Source of the DNA: Nitzschia sp. DOCU1
Lineage: Eukaryota > Bacillariophyta > Bacillariophyceae > Bacillariales > Bacillariaceae
Length of the DNA: 64,000 nucleotides
Assembly: GCA_951394045.1 (NCBI GenBank)
Contig: OX595985.1
Location: 310,001-374,000, forward strand
Reading direction: 5' to 3'
Notes under the pieces: generated by a model
The model's input: the letters and a program-made list of their open reading frames with translations, nothing else
Databases searched by the model: none
Told to the model about the DNA's origin: nothing
In this document: positions 44,232 through 55,277 of the stretch, one piece after another
Layout: each line of letters begins with the position of its first letter
Position numbering within the stretch: the first letter of the stretch is position 1
Program-made: the position numbers and the translations under genes

Positions 44232-45420
44232 ATGACATTGACAATACCCGACACCGTTGCCCGAATCCTCGATTCCTTGTCGGCTGCTGATAAGGGTAAG
44301 CAAACCACTTCTATCGCAGTCCTTCGAATCACAATCCTACATGCAGACTGACAACGCGATGCTATCCTATGCTATATTATTAGAAACGGTCCTTGCGTAC
44401 ATCCAGTCGCTGCAGTCGCAATCAAAGGTTCCTGATGCTGATGCTGATACTGCTGTTGATGATGACGGTGCCACCACTCCCATGGAGCAAGACGGCGACG
44501 GCGGCGTGGAACATCCAAAGTACGACGCCGCATCTGGAGCCGAAGATTTTGACGCCGCTTCGGACTTGAAGCAGCAAGCGGCCGATTGCAAAGATGCGGG
44601 AGACTACGACAAGGCCCTGGGGCTTTACAATCAAGCCGTATTGGCGGCACCGCCATCGGCTCTCTTGTATGCCAATCGGGCCATGGTATTAGAGAAACTG
44701 GGACACTACAAGGAAGCGGCGCTAGACTGTACGTGGGCTTTGGAACTTAATCCCGACTCGGCCAAGGCATTAAAAGTGAGGGGGAAATTGCGATACAAGC
44801 AGTTCAAAGATTGGCATGGAGCGTTGAGTGATTTGAATCAAGCACAAACGATCGATTTTGATCCGGATGTAGCTGAATTACTCAAGGAATTGACAGAATT
44901 GCGCAAACAAGAAGAGCTAGAACAAGCACAAGAGCGAATTCAAAAAGAAGAAGCTCTCAAACGAAAGGCACAGGAAATCAAACAAGCACAGGAACAAGCC
45001 AAGCGAGAACAAGCGAGAAGTACTTCTAGCTCTACAAGCAGTACCAGAAATAGTGCCGCCGGCGGCAGTGGAATGCCTGGCGGTATGCCGGGAATGCCAG
45101 GCATGGACCCGAGTATGATGGCAGGGCTCATGGACGATCCGGAAATTCAAGCTGCTATGCAAAATCCCAAAGTATTGGCGGCATTTCAAGATTTGATGAG
45201 TGGGCCAGGCGGGCCCATGGCCTTGTTGAGTAATCCAGCCAAGCTACAACAACTCATGACGGATCCAGAGGTGGGACCTGTTCTTCAAAAGCTCATGAGT
45301 AAATTCATGGGTGGGGGTGGCATGGGAGGAATGCCTGGTGGAGGAAACAGCACTCGAACATCGGGGGGCGGCGACGTGGACGATATTCCGGATCTGGGAG
45401 AAATGCCAGAGTTGGATTAA
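44232..45420 (+). CDS. Hsc70-interacting protein (ST13/Hip-like) co-chaperone
   Basis: Exons 44232-44295 and 44384-45420 give 366 aa. The 88-bp intron (GTAAGC...TATTAG) in phase 1 joins LSAADK to ETVLAYIQSL; the frame is broken otherwise. Domain order fits Hip: a short helical N-terminus, an acidic linker, three TPRs (about residues 82-185; ADCKDAGDYDKALGLYNQA, then ALLYANRAMVLEKLGHYKEA). A highly charged QE/K coiled segment, a GGMPGMPG repeat linker and a STI1/DP domain (MDDPEIQAAMQNPKVLAAFQ ... PEVGPVLQKLM) follow. Hip binds the Hsp70 ATPase domain and stabilises its ADP state in the cytosol. The gene looks intact and is probably single copy here. Confidence 0.9.
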
Positions 45421-46274
45421 CGAAGAACGAACTATATTCATTGCGCTGCTGTCAATTATTAATAACAAGTCTAATGTAAGATCTTGGAAAATAGTAATTG
45501 TGGCATCACTTTTGATTGAGTTTAGTGGTAAATGGATGAAAATGGGCAAAATTGGCGCGTGAGTCAGTCTATCGCGCAGGTAGTAACGTGTGCAGGAGCT
45601 TTAATAATTCCAGCGCAGCGAGCTTAACCATCATTCTTTTTGTCGGCGAGAGAATAGTTTGGCCACAAGAACCAGATGGGCGACAAGTATCGATCCAAAT
45701 GCAATACCAAGAACGACGGCAAGGTCAGTGATAGCATGCCAGCACCAGCAAATAAGAAAATTGTCGATCTAACAACTGTGCCGCCTGCTGTCTAGGCAAG
45801 AATGGGCATGGAATGTGTGCCCACACTACGAGTAGCTTTAGCTTGTGGAAGTATGAGTATCGTATAGTATCCGCTTCCGAAAGATATAGACTGTTTCCAC
45901 ACAAGACTTGCCATAGTTTTCTCGTGACTGGGATAGGGCACGACTGAGATTGATCGAAGAGATCCATCCTATCATCAGGGCGGGCGGCGGGGGGACGCAG
46001 CGTTAGGTCATCGAGGTAAATACGACCTCTTAAAAAACCCTTTCACGGTGGATTTTGGCGACGTACGTTGAGCCCCGTACCAGGTACGATACGATACTAA
46101 AGCATCGTGCAACGTACAGTACGTCGGTAGCAAGAGACCCCTCAAGGATATGATATGCTCTTCTTGATGGATATCGTTTTCCAACGGACGCTCATCATCA
46201 GGCCACCAAAACATCTCGTTCTCATTGCAAGAGACGAATTGTCATAGATTATCTCAACGAGGCATTGCCATAAT
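45421..46274. other. Intergenic, no gene seen
   Basis: Only short frames in 850 bp between two rightward genes; the second half presumably includes the promoter of the gene at 46275. Confidence 0.5.
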
Positions 46275-48116
46275 ATGGCAAAATATCACTTTGCCCTGGT
46301 CGAATTGACTGAGAGTGCCGCTGCTTCTCAGGAACAACAGCATCCACTGTGGAAGTTCTTGGGGGCTCGACGTCTCCTGTCTTCGTTCTTGCGGGACGAA
46401 GCCACCGTCGCCACGAGTTCAGAAGCCGTCGAATCGCCGCAGTTGTGGCCCGCCTTGCGCTTTGTTAATAGTGAAAGTTGTCTAGAGGGCCTGCAGGCCT
46501 TGGGTCTTGTGCCCGCTGACGGGGACTCTGCGGATTTGTTGGGCGAGCTCGCTGGCGATCGAGAATCGCCCGTCGTTTACCTTTTTGGTAGAGAACTTCC
46601 ACAAGGACAAAACCAAATAAAGGTCGACAATAACCGCAACAATTACAACGAAGAATCCAGCAAACGCTTCTTGCGTGACCTCCTGGAGAACGTCTTAAGG
46701 CATTCTTCGGTTAATCGTCTCCCATTACAAGAGGCAACCGCCGAGTGTCTCAAGGCTTTTCTAGGAGAAGAATTTTCCAAAGATCGTTTGATCTTTTGGA
46801 AAATCAATGTACAGCTTCCAGGAAGGCCATCGATAGAAGAAATTCCGTGGCCGTGCCTGCTATACCATGACGCCAAGGCCTTGATCGCGAATTTGCACTT
46901 GACAGAAAAAGGGCAGTTGAAGCTTGCTATGGACATTATTGAAGCTACCAGTAAGCAGCCGCCCCAATTCAGGGAGGGGTTTCCTCTTGTTTATGTGTTT
47001 GGAAGCAAAGCCGTGGAGCATGCGGCCATCCAGCCCTTGGACGTGGCGAAAATCATTTTTCGTGAGGAGGCCGGTTATCGTCCAACTTGGCTGTCCTTTG
47101 AAAATAGGACCTATCAACAATGGTTCCACACAGCCCATCAGGGAATTACACAATCACACGGCGGACATGAAAACAACAAAAATATTCCCCAAATAGCCGG
47201 GCCGGTGGACAACAATCCCACTGCTGCAGTGCACCAGATGGATGAGGATTTTCATGGCTTTTCTGCTGATGCGGCACCGGAAGACGATGTGGCCATTAAT
47301 GGGAAGAAAGGACCTAGATTTCCAGCAGCAGCGCCAGGCCAAGCCCTACACAAGACACAAGACACAGTGGCGGCACAGACAGCAGTAGACGATGTGGCTC
47401 GGGCAAGGGCCCCAACTGATGTAGAGGGCGCACCTGCGCTTCAAGCAGTAGCACCAGCAACGGAACCTCAAGGCCGAGCCCTACACAATACACAAGACAC
47501 AGTGGTGGCACAGACAGCAGTAGACAATGTGACTGGGACAAGGGCCCCAAGTGATGTAGAGGGCACACAAGGTATCGCAATGGCAGGGGCGGTGGATGTG
47601 GAGACGACACAGTGGGAGCCTCGGGCGACGCGAAAACGAACAGCAGCAGCAGCAGCCGCAGCCCCGGCTCCAGTCGCGTATCTTCCACGGGTCGACTTGG
47701 GGCAAATTGAATGTAGGCGTTGCACATTCTTGGAACAACCGGGTTGTTCGCCCCTGACTGGGCCGACCCATCACGCCACTTGTCTCAAGTCACAAGACTA
47801 TCTACCCCCCTCGGAAGATATTCTAAAGACATTGTCGAAGGAAGATTTTGACAATTTACCAGAAGCCACAAAAAAGAGGTTCGAAAGGGATGGTCTAAAT
47901 CAGCTTTTGCCCTTTCTCGAGAAAAGAATACCAGCAAGTTTGTATCGCACAATCCCAGAAGTGCCTACGCCTGAAGAGACTCCCAGCCGTAGAATCGTGG
48001 GACTGACCCTGCCAACAGTATGTTGGGTGACCCCGGAAACGCGCGAGCAACGAGACCGAAGAAAGAGATGGGAACGAGAGGAACAGGAAAAAGAAAGGCG
48101 AAAAAGAAGACGCTAA
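46275..48116 (+). CDS. 613-aa protein of unknown function with Cys/His cluster
   Basis: A single intact exon from ATG 46275. Residues 1-290 look like a globular domain (PLWKFLGARRLLSSFLRDE; VVYLFGREL and LVYVFGSKAV suggest a repeated strand-turn). Residues about 355-435 hold two copies of a 45-residue repeat (LHKTQDTVAAQTAVDDV and LHNTQDTVVAQTAVDNV; DNA period 135 bp, from 47337 and 47472). Near residue 477 a C..C........C.......HH..C cluster (CRRCTFLEQPGC, then THHATC) could bind zinc. The last 30 residues are strongly basic and helical (EREEQEKERRKRRR). No known family is recognised; nuclear location is plausible from the tail. The repeat is recent enough to be obvious at DNA level. Confidence 0.7.
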   Translation: MAKYHFALVELTESAAASQEQQHPLWKFLGARRLLSSFLRDEATVATSSEAVESPQLWPALRFVNSESCLEGLQALGLVPADGDSADLLGELAGDRESPVVYLFGRELPQGQNQIKVDNNRNNYNEESSKRFLRDLLENVLRHSSVNRLPLQEATAECLKAFLGEEFSKDRLIFWKINVQLPGRPSIEEIPWPCLLYHDAKALIANLHLTEKGQLKLAMDIIEATSKQPPQFREGFPLVYVFGSKAVEHAAIQPLDVAKIIFREEAGYRPTWLSFENRTYQQWFHTAHQGITQSHGGHENNKNIPQIAGPVDNNPTAAVHQMDEDFHGFSADAAPEDDVAINGKKGPRFPAAAPGQALHKTQDTVAAQTAVDDVARARAPTDVEGAPALQAVAPATEPQGRALHNTQDTVVAQTAVDNVTGTRAPSDVEGTQGIAMAGAVDVETTQWEPRATRKRTAAAAAAAPAPVAYLPRVDLGQIECRRCTFLEQPGCSPLTGPTHHATCLKSQDYLPPSEDILKTLSKEDFDNLPEATKKRFERDGLNQLLPFLEKRIPASLYRTIPEVPTPEETPSRRIVGLTLPTVCWVTPETREQRDRRKRWEREEQEKERRKRRR

Positions 48117-48467
48117 GAAAGGCGCTGATAATCCCCCCTCCTCAGCTTTGTCATTCATAATATAACCTTAGAAGCTCGTCACCGCTTGCCCGGGGGAAGG
48201 CAACAAACGACCTCCCCGACAACAACCTTCTCCTCCCCCGACAACCTCAACTATGCTTCAGAGGGAAGCCTCCCCCCTCCTAACCTACTCGGTGTTACAC
48301 TAGTGTAGCCCCCAAGTGGCTGCTCTTCGAGCACCACTATAATAAGATATAAAATTGATATTGATAGGCGTGTGAAGCAATCATCTATCCATTATCCATC
48401 ACAGTCTTGGGTAGTCGGCTAGTAGCGGCCCATGTTTAATCCCGAATGAAGTGTATCGTGTATTTTA
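48117..48467. other. Intergenic between convergent genes
   Basis: Contains C-rich phrases (CCTCCCCCGACAAC repeated near 48210-48250). No gene. Confidence 0.5.
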
Positions 48468-49289
48468 TTAATTGCATCCAGCCCAAAACAGCGAGAGACA
48501 GACACAACCCCGACGACCATGGTCATTCCTTTGCATGGCGTCTTGGAAGGGCATCTTGTTCTGTTGCAAATACAATGCGATAACTTCGAGAAAACTGGAT
48601 GGCCTTGTCGCAGTGTATTGACGAGAAAAGTCGCACCCGCTGTGCCCATCCGTAATGGCATCGTCATCGTCACTCGAATCAGTAGCTAAACTGCTGCACT
48701 CGTGTTCGACCAGTACAGCGTTGGACATGGGAAGCCTCTGCGGATCAGGTTCTGCTGTGTCTGGATCCATAAGACCCTCTAAAGAAATATCATTCAACTC
48801 ATCCAAGCATTCGCTTGAATCGTCGTCAAAGATATCTCGATTTCTTGCTACACCCGCCGTAGAGGCCTTATAATCCTGTGCAGATGTCTCTGAGCTTTTG
48901 GGGGTGCTATCGTCACCACGAAACGTAGACATAGTCGTCCTTGGCTTCTTATTGGACAGTGCGCCCACTTGACAACGACGCTGAAGGTGTTTGGGGTTAC
49001 CTTCTGCAGCTCTGGCTCTTCGCTCATTTTCCTCTAGACTACTGATCCAGTCGTCCGCTTGGAGCAGGGAGGCATTTCCCCCTTGCAAGAGCAAATTCGA
49101 GATATGAGTCCTCCATTGCTTCGTGAAGTTGAAACGAAGTTCAAGTCGTTCACCCCTAGAGGGCAGGCTGGCCAGGAAGGTTTCTTCCAACGTACAAAGC
49201 AACTTTGTATCGTTATGGGGGCCTTGAGGGGAGGGACGAGGACTAGAATTTCGTTCATACGATCTCATGCTCAATTTGGCATTCTTCAT
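48468..49289 (-). CDS. Hypothetical protein, 273 aa
   Basis: An open frame from ATG 49289. The N-terminal half is helical and basic (LRFNFTKQWRTHISNLLLQG, then SSLEENERRARAAEG); the second half is Ser/Asp-rich and probably disordered (DDDSSECLDELNDISLEGL; TDSSDDDDAITDG). The end (GRRGCVCLSLFWAGCN) has a different character and may be read from non-coding sequence if a splice site was missed. No family is recognised. A diverged partial copy of this region follows immediately upstream (49550-49770), so it belongs to a locally duplicated family. Confidence 0.45.
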   Translation of the reverse strand: MKNAKLSMRSYERNSSPRPSPQGPHNDTKLLCTLEETFLASLPSRGERLELRFNFTKQWRTHISNLLLQGGNASLLQADDWISSLEENERRARAAEGNPKHLQRRCQVGALSNKKPRTTMSTFRGDDSTPKSSETSAQDYKASTAGVARNRDIFDDDSSECLDELNDISLEGLMDPDTAEPDPQRLPMSNAVLVEHECSSLATDSSDDDDAITDGHSGCDFSRQYTATRPSSFLEVIALYLQQNKMPFQDAMQRNDHGRRGCVCLSLFWAGCN

Positions 49290-49316
49290 CTTCTTTGTTA
49301 GGCGACTGGGTTCGCA

Positions 49317-49770
49317 CTACAAAAAATCGCCGAGGAACTGATTCAGTTTCGTGCCGTTTGGCAAAGGGAGGTTTCCTTTATCAAAAGCGCCGACTAAATA
49401 GTCAGTAAGAGCGATCTCGTCGTCCTTCCAGCGGCAAGTTCGTAACATATCTAGCGCCCCGCACTTGGAAGGCTGGAAAACCAGTCGAGAGTAAACATCA
49501 ACTTCTGCTTGCATAGCCTCGATCTGCGAAGTTTCTGCACTTGCCTACAGCCGCGTTGTACATGAGAAGCTTCTGCGGAGCAGATTCTGCTCCTCGAGGA
49601 TCATTCAATTCGCTCGCATCGTCGTCATAAATATAACGCTTTGCTACACCCGCCGAGACCTTATAAACCTGTGCCGAGGCCTCTGAGCTTTTGGGGACGC
49701 TATCCTCACGACGAAACGAGGAATTACTCGTCCTTGCTGGCTCCTTATTGGATAGTGTCCCACGTTACAA
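49317..49770 (-). pseudogene. Degenerate partial copy of the preceding gene
   Basis: 49550-49770 resembles 48710-48945: CTACACCCGCCG, ACCTTATAA, CTGTGC, CTCTGAGCTTTTGGGG and GAATCGTCGTC-like blocks occur in the same order, but frames are broken. The downstream part holds a 65-codon frame (49514-49317, ending LNQFLGDFL), which may be a surviving exon. Not functional as read. Confidence 0.5.
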
Positions 49771-49779
49771 CGACTCTGA

Positions 49780-50184
49780 AGTTGAGCCCATCCCCGACGA
49801 TCAAGGCGTCAAGTTCATTCTTGGTCGCGGCCCTTGTGGCTGTTACTCAGCCCAGAGATAGAAGCTTAAATTGGCGCGCTGAATCTTCCACTCAAGGAAG
49901 AATCGAAGAATCTGATCGACAATTCTTTTGACTGCAGCTCGTTGATCAGCGAGATGCCAAGAAGCTCAACGGCTAGCTCGAAGCCTAGCCTGCAGCCCAT
50001 CGAGATACCAAGCTCAAATACTAGCTTAAAGCCAAGCTTGCCACCCACCAGCTGGCAGCAACCTAGCTCGAAGCCTAGCTTGCAGCCAACCAGAACGAAG
50101 ATGCCCAGCACACTATCCACGTCGCAGCCCAGTTCGTTTCCCACCGACTCTTTTGTCGATTGCAATTGTGATATCGTGCTGTAG
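49780..50184 (+). pseudogene. Broken secreted Pro/Ser-rich protein
   Basis: A signal-peptide-like segment (SSSFLVAALVAVTQ, about 49810-49850) is in one frame. A Ser/Pro repeat region (SSKPSLQP occurring twice, and TSLKPSLPP) is in another frame from 49870 to 50184. Together they resemble diatom extracellular proteins built of PS..PSLQP repeats, but a frameshift or a missed intron separates the parts and no complete gene can be assembled. Confidence 0.45.
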
Positions 50185-50356
50185 AAGCAACCATCGCTTT
50201 CCACAAGATCGTCGCCAGGAGCACGGGCTGCGAACTGGCTTTGGTCATAAATATGTACATGATGTATGACTGGATCGACGGCGCGGGCTTCGTGATCGGG
50301 ATCGAGGGTAGTGTTAGAAGCACCTCACAAAATGGAAGAGTCCTCTTGGACGGAGA

Positions 50357-50596
50357 ATGAGTCAATCTTCAGCCGTCGTTCGCTCTGTGGTCTTAACCGC
50401 AGATTCCCAAGTTTGTGCTGCGTCGTCGGCCGAAGAAGTCAACACAGGGTGCGACTTCTTTAAATACACCGGCGATGAATGCTGCAAAGATGATCCCAGC
50501 TATCCCAACCAGCTAGCTTGTTCCTGGTGTGAAGAGGCCACTGTCGCCATCTTCAAAGGAGCATGTAATGGCGGGCCTGTCTATTGCTTCTGCTAG
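50357..50596 (+). CDS. Small cysteine-rich protein or exon, 79 aa
   Basis: Starts ATG 50357. Eight cysteines are packed into about 55 residues (CAASSAEEVNTGC, DECCKDD, CSWCEEAT, GAC, YCFC), a pattern of a disulfide-stabilised extracellular domain. It follows the Pro/Ser-rich remnant, and the two may once have formed one secreted protein. No signal peptide of its own is evident, so it may be the last exon of the broken gene rather than independent. Confidence 0.4.
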   Translation: MSQSSAVVRSVVLTADSQVCAASSAEEVNTGCDFFKYTGDECCKDDPSYPNQLACSWCEEATVAIFKGACNGGPVYCFC

Positions 50597-50823
50597 AGGC
50601 GAATCCGTTTCAGTAGCAAGTCGTTCTTGTAATAGCTTGCTGCTGTTATGCATTTTACCGAAAGGATGGAATGCCATATTGAAAGCTCGAATGAGTCAAT
50701 CGCATTGAAGTACGACTCCTGGCGGCGTCCAGACCCTCAGAGGGCGTTCCGTTCGCGAAGAACTCCATTGAGTCGAAAAAGGCCCAAAGCGAAATGACTT
50801 TTACCATCCATATCCTACGAAAT

Positions 50824-50977
50824 CGAGAAATCATCGACTGAGTGACTCGGAGCCACTCAAAACGTAACAAGAGTAAAAAAAGTCATCACAACAAAATATT
50901 ATGGCATTACCGCGCGGGATACGAACACCCGGCTTGACTAACTAGACTAAACCATGCCACTCCTTCGGGGAAATAAC
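50824..50977 (-). repeat. 3' LTR of element 2
   Basis: Identical to 57336-57489. Contains the 56-nt tRNA-like module at 50903-50958 and a GAGTG...CACTC hairpin near its outer end. Confidence 0.9.
50903..50958 (-). other. tRNA-like module in LTR (also at 57415-57470)
   Basis: On the minus strand it starts GGCATGG and ends TAATGCC, giving a 5-bp GGCAT/ATGCC end stem. TAGTCTAGTTAG matches the tRNA A box at 11 of 12 positions; GTTCGTATCC matches the B box at 9 of 10. A GGTTT/AAGCC arm resembles a D arm. There is no anticodon arm, so it is not a functional tRNA. A short T-run (ATATTTTG) follows 7 nt downstream. Confidence 0.6.
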
Positions 50978-51160
50978 GGTCCCCTCGATGGGAGACGGAG
51001 CTAGGAGTCCGATCACATCGTACTATCTGCATCCAAGATTAACTTCCAATAACAACCACCATCACGAAATAAATACAACCGAGGTACCTGCCCCACCGCA
51101 GGACGTCCAACACGAATGGCCAACAAGTTTAGGCCACCCCCTCGACGAGTCAGACGCGAC

Positions 51161-54100
51161 TTAGAACAGGACTTGTCTTGCAAGCTCCTTACGCTCCGCT
51201 CCACTCTGAACCTTGGTCAACATGTCGGCTAGGTTCGCCTTGGTATTAACATAACCAATACGTAGGATGTCCGCCGCTGCCTTCGACCTCACGTAGTGAT
51301 AAGCAATCGAATTTGACTTCTTCTTGAGAGTAGACTCCGGCACACTTGTGTTGTTAACAACAGACATGTTGTCGACGAGAACATGAGCATACCCGTCGAT
51401 AGGAACACCAAGCATTCGTAACTTGTAACGGAGCGCTTCTAAAAGCTCAACGCCCGTCTTCAACGCCATGAACTCCGACCCAAAAGAACTTGTCTCAATC
51501 GAATTTTGCTTTTTTAGAATACCAGACAATCGGAGCACGATTAACCCAAATCAATATACCTGTTCTTGACTGACGAGTAATAACGTTAGCGGCATGAGAC
51601 GCATCAACAAACATGACAATTACCACGTGTTTCCCGAGGGGAGTTGGCGCGTCTGGTGGCCAATCATCAGCCGCCCATGGATAGAATTCCTTCCATTCAT
51701 GCTTCGGCAATTCCGGCAAATGGTCCGGGTATCCATCGTCCATGACCAGATTTGATCTTTCATGATTACTCAGATAAGCAAACACATGTAAGGCCGCCTT
51801 AAGATGCCCATCTCGTGGACACGCATTGTAAGCCGCCAGCATTGATGTCTCTGTACAGATGTCGATTCGACCGAGCTCAACAATCCACCGAAGAATACCA
51901 ACACACTGCATATAAAACGTGGCACCTTCATCATTGAGTAACGGGGTAACATCCAATTCTGGCTTATACCCAGAGGGAAATGGCGCGCTCGCCCCAGATT
52001 TCAATTCGAGTTCCATCTGCGCGAGCCTTGACTTAATAACACGGATCGCTTCCTTGATGTAGTCCCCTGAACCAATCGCCCATTTCGGCATGGGGTCACC
52101 ATCAATCCAGAACTTTGAGATCGTTGCCCCAAGGTACCTCGTCGGTTCTCCAATTGAATCCTCTTTCAACAAGAAACGCATGTTAAGATCGTCAAGAATA
52201 CCCTTCGGATCCATACTTATTGCAAGTAAATCGTCAGTATAAACCAACAAATATTCGTAGTATTTTTCGCCGTTCGACTTGACGGCCTCTCGAAACCAAA
52301 CATCCATATCGGCACGACAAGGAATAAAACCCAATTCCTCCCGGAGGGTCTTGGCACAGTAGCTTCTCCATGAAAATCCGGCAGATTTCAAACCGTAGAG
52401 TGCCTTCACTATCACCGCGGTCTTGCCCTGTAACGCGCCGAACTCAGGTCCAAGAATCGTATGAACCCTTTCAGCACACGGTGCATTCAAATAAGCACCT
52501 GCAATATCGGCAGAAAGAACAGACAAATTATTCAAAGACGCAAGCAAGAAAGCGAGACGAATACTTTCCCTTGTAACCACGCTTGCATATGTAACCGAAG
52601 ACGGCGGCTCGGTTTGGTCCCCTCTCGCACAGATCCTTGCTTTGCGAGTCAGGTCCATTTTGACATCAAAGACAACCATCAGGTCAATGAGTTGCGAGCC
52701 AACAGGAACCTTCTCTTCCGAATCCAAAACTTTCAATGCAGGGATGACCGTCTTGACTTCCTTCGCCATCGCGTTAGCCCAATGTTGAGTTCCTGTCTCG
52801 CGGTCAATCTCGAGTGCACGGGCAACATCCATTGGCCCAGGAACCTCAATTCCAAATTTCTCATTCTTCCTTCGTACGGCACGACGTTTTACCGCTTTCA
52901 GGACACTGTCCCTTTTCCTCAGAGTGAAAGGAACCCACCAAGCAAACGCTGGTTCCGAGACAAGTTTATTCGCAACAGCATATTCGGCAACTTGGACTGG
53001 GTAAGCTTCCTTCGCGTCTCTCAGAGGAATCCACGTTGTACTCCCATCGTTCAATTCGGCACAGATACTCCAGCCTTTTGTAGTGCGCTTTGGGATCCTC
53101 TGGCCTCCGCGTTCAATGAAGCCATCGTCAGCCTTCAGAGCTGTACCGTCGCACCTGTGATCAACAAACTCCTTCACAAAGGCAATTGTGTATCCTTCTT
53201 CGTCAACAGACGCCATGATAGATTCCACAATATGGTTAGCTGTAACGCATTCAACATCCCCATTCGCCCAAACAACTTCGTATTGGGCTGTATCCAGCAG
53301 CGGATTCTCGTGAAAATGCCCGATAAAGTTTCCATTTGAGTCTCTTTTGCGTCCACGAACGACGCCTGTCAAAACATTATTACCGTCCCCTGTCGCCTTT
53401 CGTATCTTTGTTGATACATAATGATCATACTCGAGCGGCTTCTCTTCTTCATCAAAGGGAGGCGGGACGAACTCCTTATCCTGCTCATCTACCTCGTTTG
53501 CTTCATCGTCCTCGTAGGGAACAAAAGCCGGTACATTATCTTCCGCCCTGATAAATCTTTTATCGCCATCGTCTGGCTTCAAGTCGATCCCTTTTATTCG
53601 CTCGCCTAGCTTTGCGGCAAGTTTGTCGGTGAAATCTTGCTTCATCCGCTTGATATCCTCGTTCTGGTGCTCGTCCTGTGAGAGTGGAATAACAGAAGAA
53701 CGGTGCAAAATGCTACCGTTCGAGGTGAGAACAGCTTGACAGAGCACATCCGGAACATCGAAACTTGGTCCAAGCCAACGACACAATTGTTTCTGCGGTT
53801 GGCTTGATTCTCGTGGTGATCGAGCCCAGCACCAATCGTAAAAACCAAAGTTAATAAGATGTGAAATATCCGCCGTGTCCCCTGCAGCTATCGTTGCTGC
53901 GCATTCACCGTTCTGCTCAGGGTGACCTAGAGCAGTGTGACTTCGTTGTTCGGCACACGTTGCGTAGCAACGGTCCCAGAGACAGGCAGGAACATTGCGG
54001 GCCAACATTGTCCGCTCATACAGCCGACTGACCTCACGAATTGCGTTTTCGGCTTGAGATTGATTGTGCCGGTACGGTTCCACTGGCAGAATTGGTACTT

Positions 54101-55277
54101 GAGCGCGTTGGCATCGTTTCAAAAACTCGCCTTTGGTGAGAGAGAGAGCAGAGTCAGGAACAATGGATTCCGGGAACCCAACAGTGCGAAAGACCTTGTC
54201 CAAAGTAGTATGGACTTCAGATTCCCTCGGAAGCGGAAAACCAGCTACCCACTGGAATGGCGTCGAGTAGACCGCCATACAAGTGTTGCCCTCGAGTGAC
54301 TTTGTGGGGCCAAATTTCACGTCAACGAACAATTTGCTTCGTAGCCTCCTGTATCGTAGCGCATACTCTGTTGGCCGAAATAATCGGTCCCCTGAAACAC
54401 GGCTCCAATCTCTGACAGCTCGTTGTGTTGTCTTTGTCAAAGTTCGTTGCGCTGCTTCCAGGCTAATACGCCATCGTCGCGCTAACTGGTCAGCAGTCAC
54501 AAGCGTAGATCTTGCTGCCGTTTTCATCGCAGAAAGCGTAGTCATCACCCTGTCCCCTAAAGCGGTGGCAAGAGCAAGGTTGTGAAATGCAGAGCAGATA
54601 CGTTCGTCGGCCTGTAGAAGAGAAGAAAGAGAAAACAATTGGGTGGTATTTGTAGCCGAGATCGTATTGAAATATGAATCGCCACCGACTTGTCGCCGAA
54701 GGTGCTCTTCCACGAGATTCGAGTTTGAATCTGATGGCCTCCATTCCAACTCGCTGGTCATACGGACATGAATGTAGTTGATGGGATCAGTAGCCTCGGC
54801 ACGAGTCGGCTTCCTGACATGAAAATATGAAAATGGTTTGTCGTATTGTAGTGGGATGTGTAGACCGCTCTTGGGGTCCAAAATACTGTGATCAGTGGCT
54901 GCACGTTTATCCGGTGGGATTCGTTGCAAAGCCACGTCATTTACAACAATTTGGTTTTCCCTCAGTTGGTCGGGACACAACAAATGACAAGACATATTAG
55001 GCAAAACGAGTGCATGGTCAAAAAGAAGAATGTAAGTGTGCATAGTTACCGGGCAATCATACGCCACGGCCACGAGGGCCTCGGTAACATTTCTGATTGG
55101 CTCCATACTGTCATGAAAGCCACTAACGTTGATGTTGGTGTTGTAGGTGTGGAGGACAAAACAATGTTCGAGAGAGAATGCGCATGTGTCGGCGTGCGAA
55201 TCCAGTTCGCAGCGTGAAACAGTGGTGTGAGATGAATAAGAAGCAACAACCCGCCGTAGCCAGGAAATGCCACGGCA
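51161..55277 (-). pseudogene. pol: Copia pol polyprotein with one frameshift (element 2)
   Basis: It directly follows the gag UGA in the same frame. The protease site is DSHADTC, 26 codons in. Integrase: Asp in FVDVKFG, Asp in VPDSA, Glu in QAENAIRE, preceded by the LARRWRISLEAAQRTL helical region seen in diatom copia. A module with GSTTWIPLRDAKEAYPVQVAEYA resembles a chromodomain-like tail. Reverse transcriptase: SADIAGAYLNAP and catalytic YTDDLL. RNase H starts FVDASHAAN and then breaks: frame one ends WYSKKAKFD at 51495, and frame two resumes as LKKQNSIETSSFGSEFMAL to 51161. The switch falls in a run of six T (51510-51515), where five would restore the frame. This is either true inactivation or a homopolymer error. 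Confidence 0.88.

Noticed and set aside
50903..50958. A functional tRNA gene
   Set aside because: It has no anticodon arm and is present identically in both LTRs, so it is a tRNA-like part of the element.
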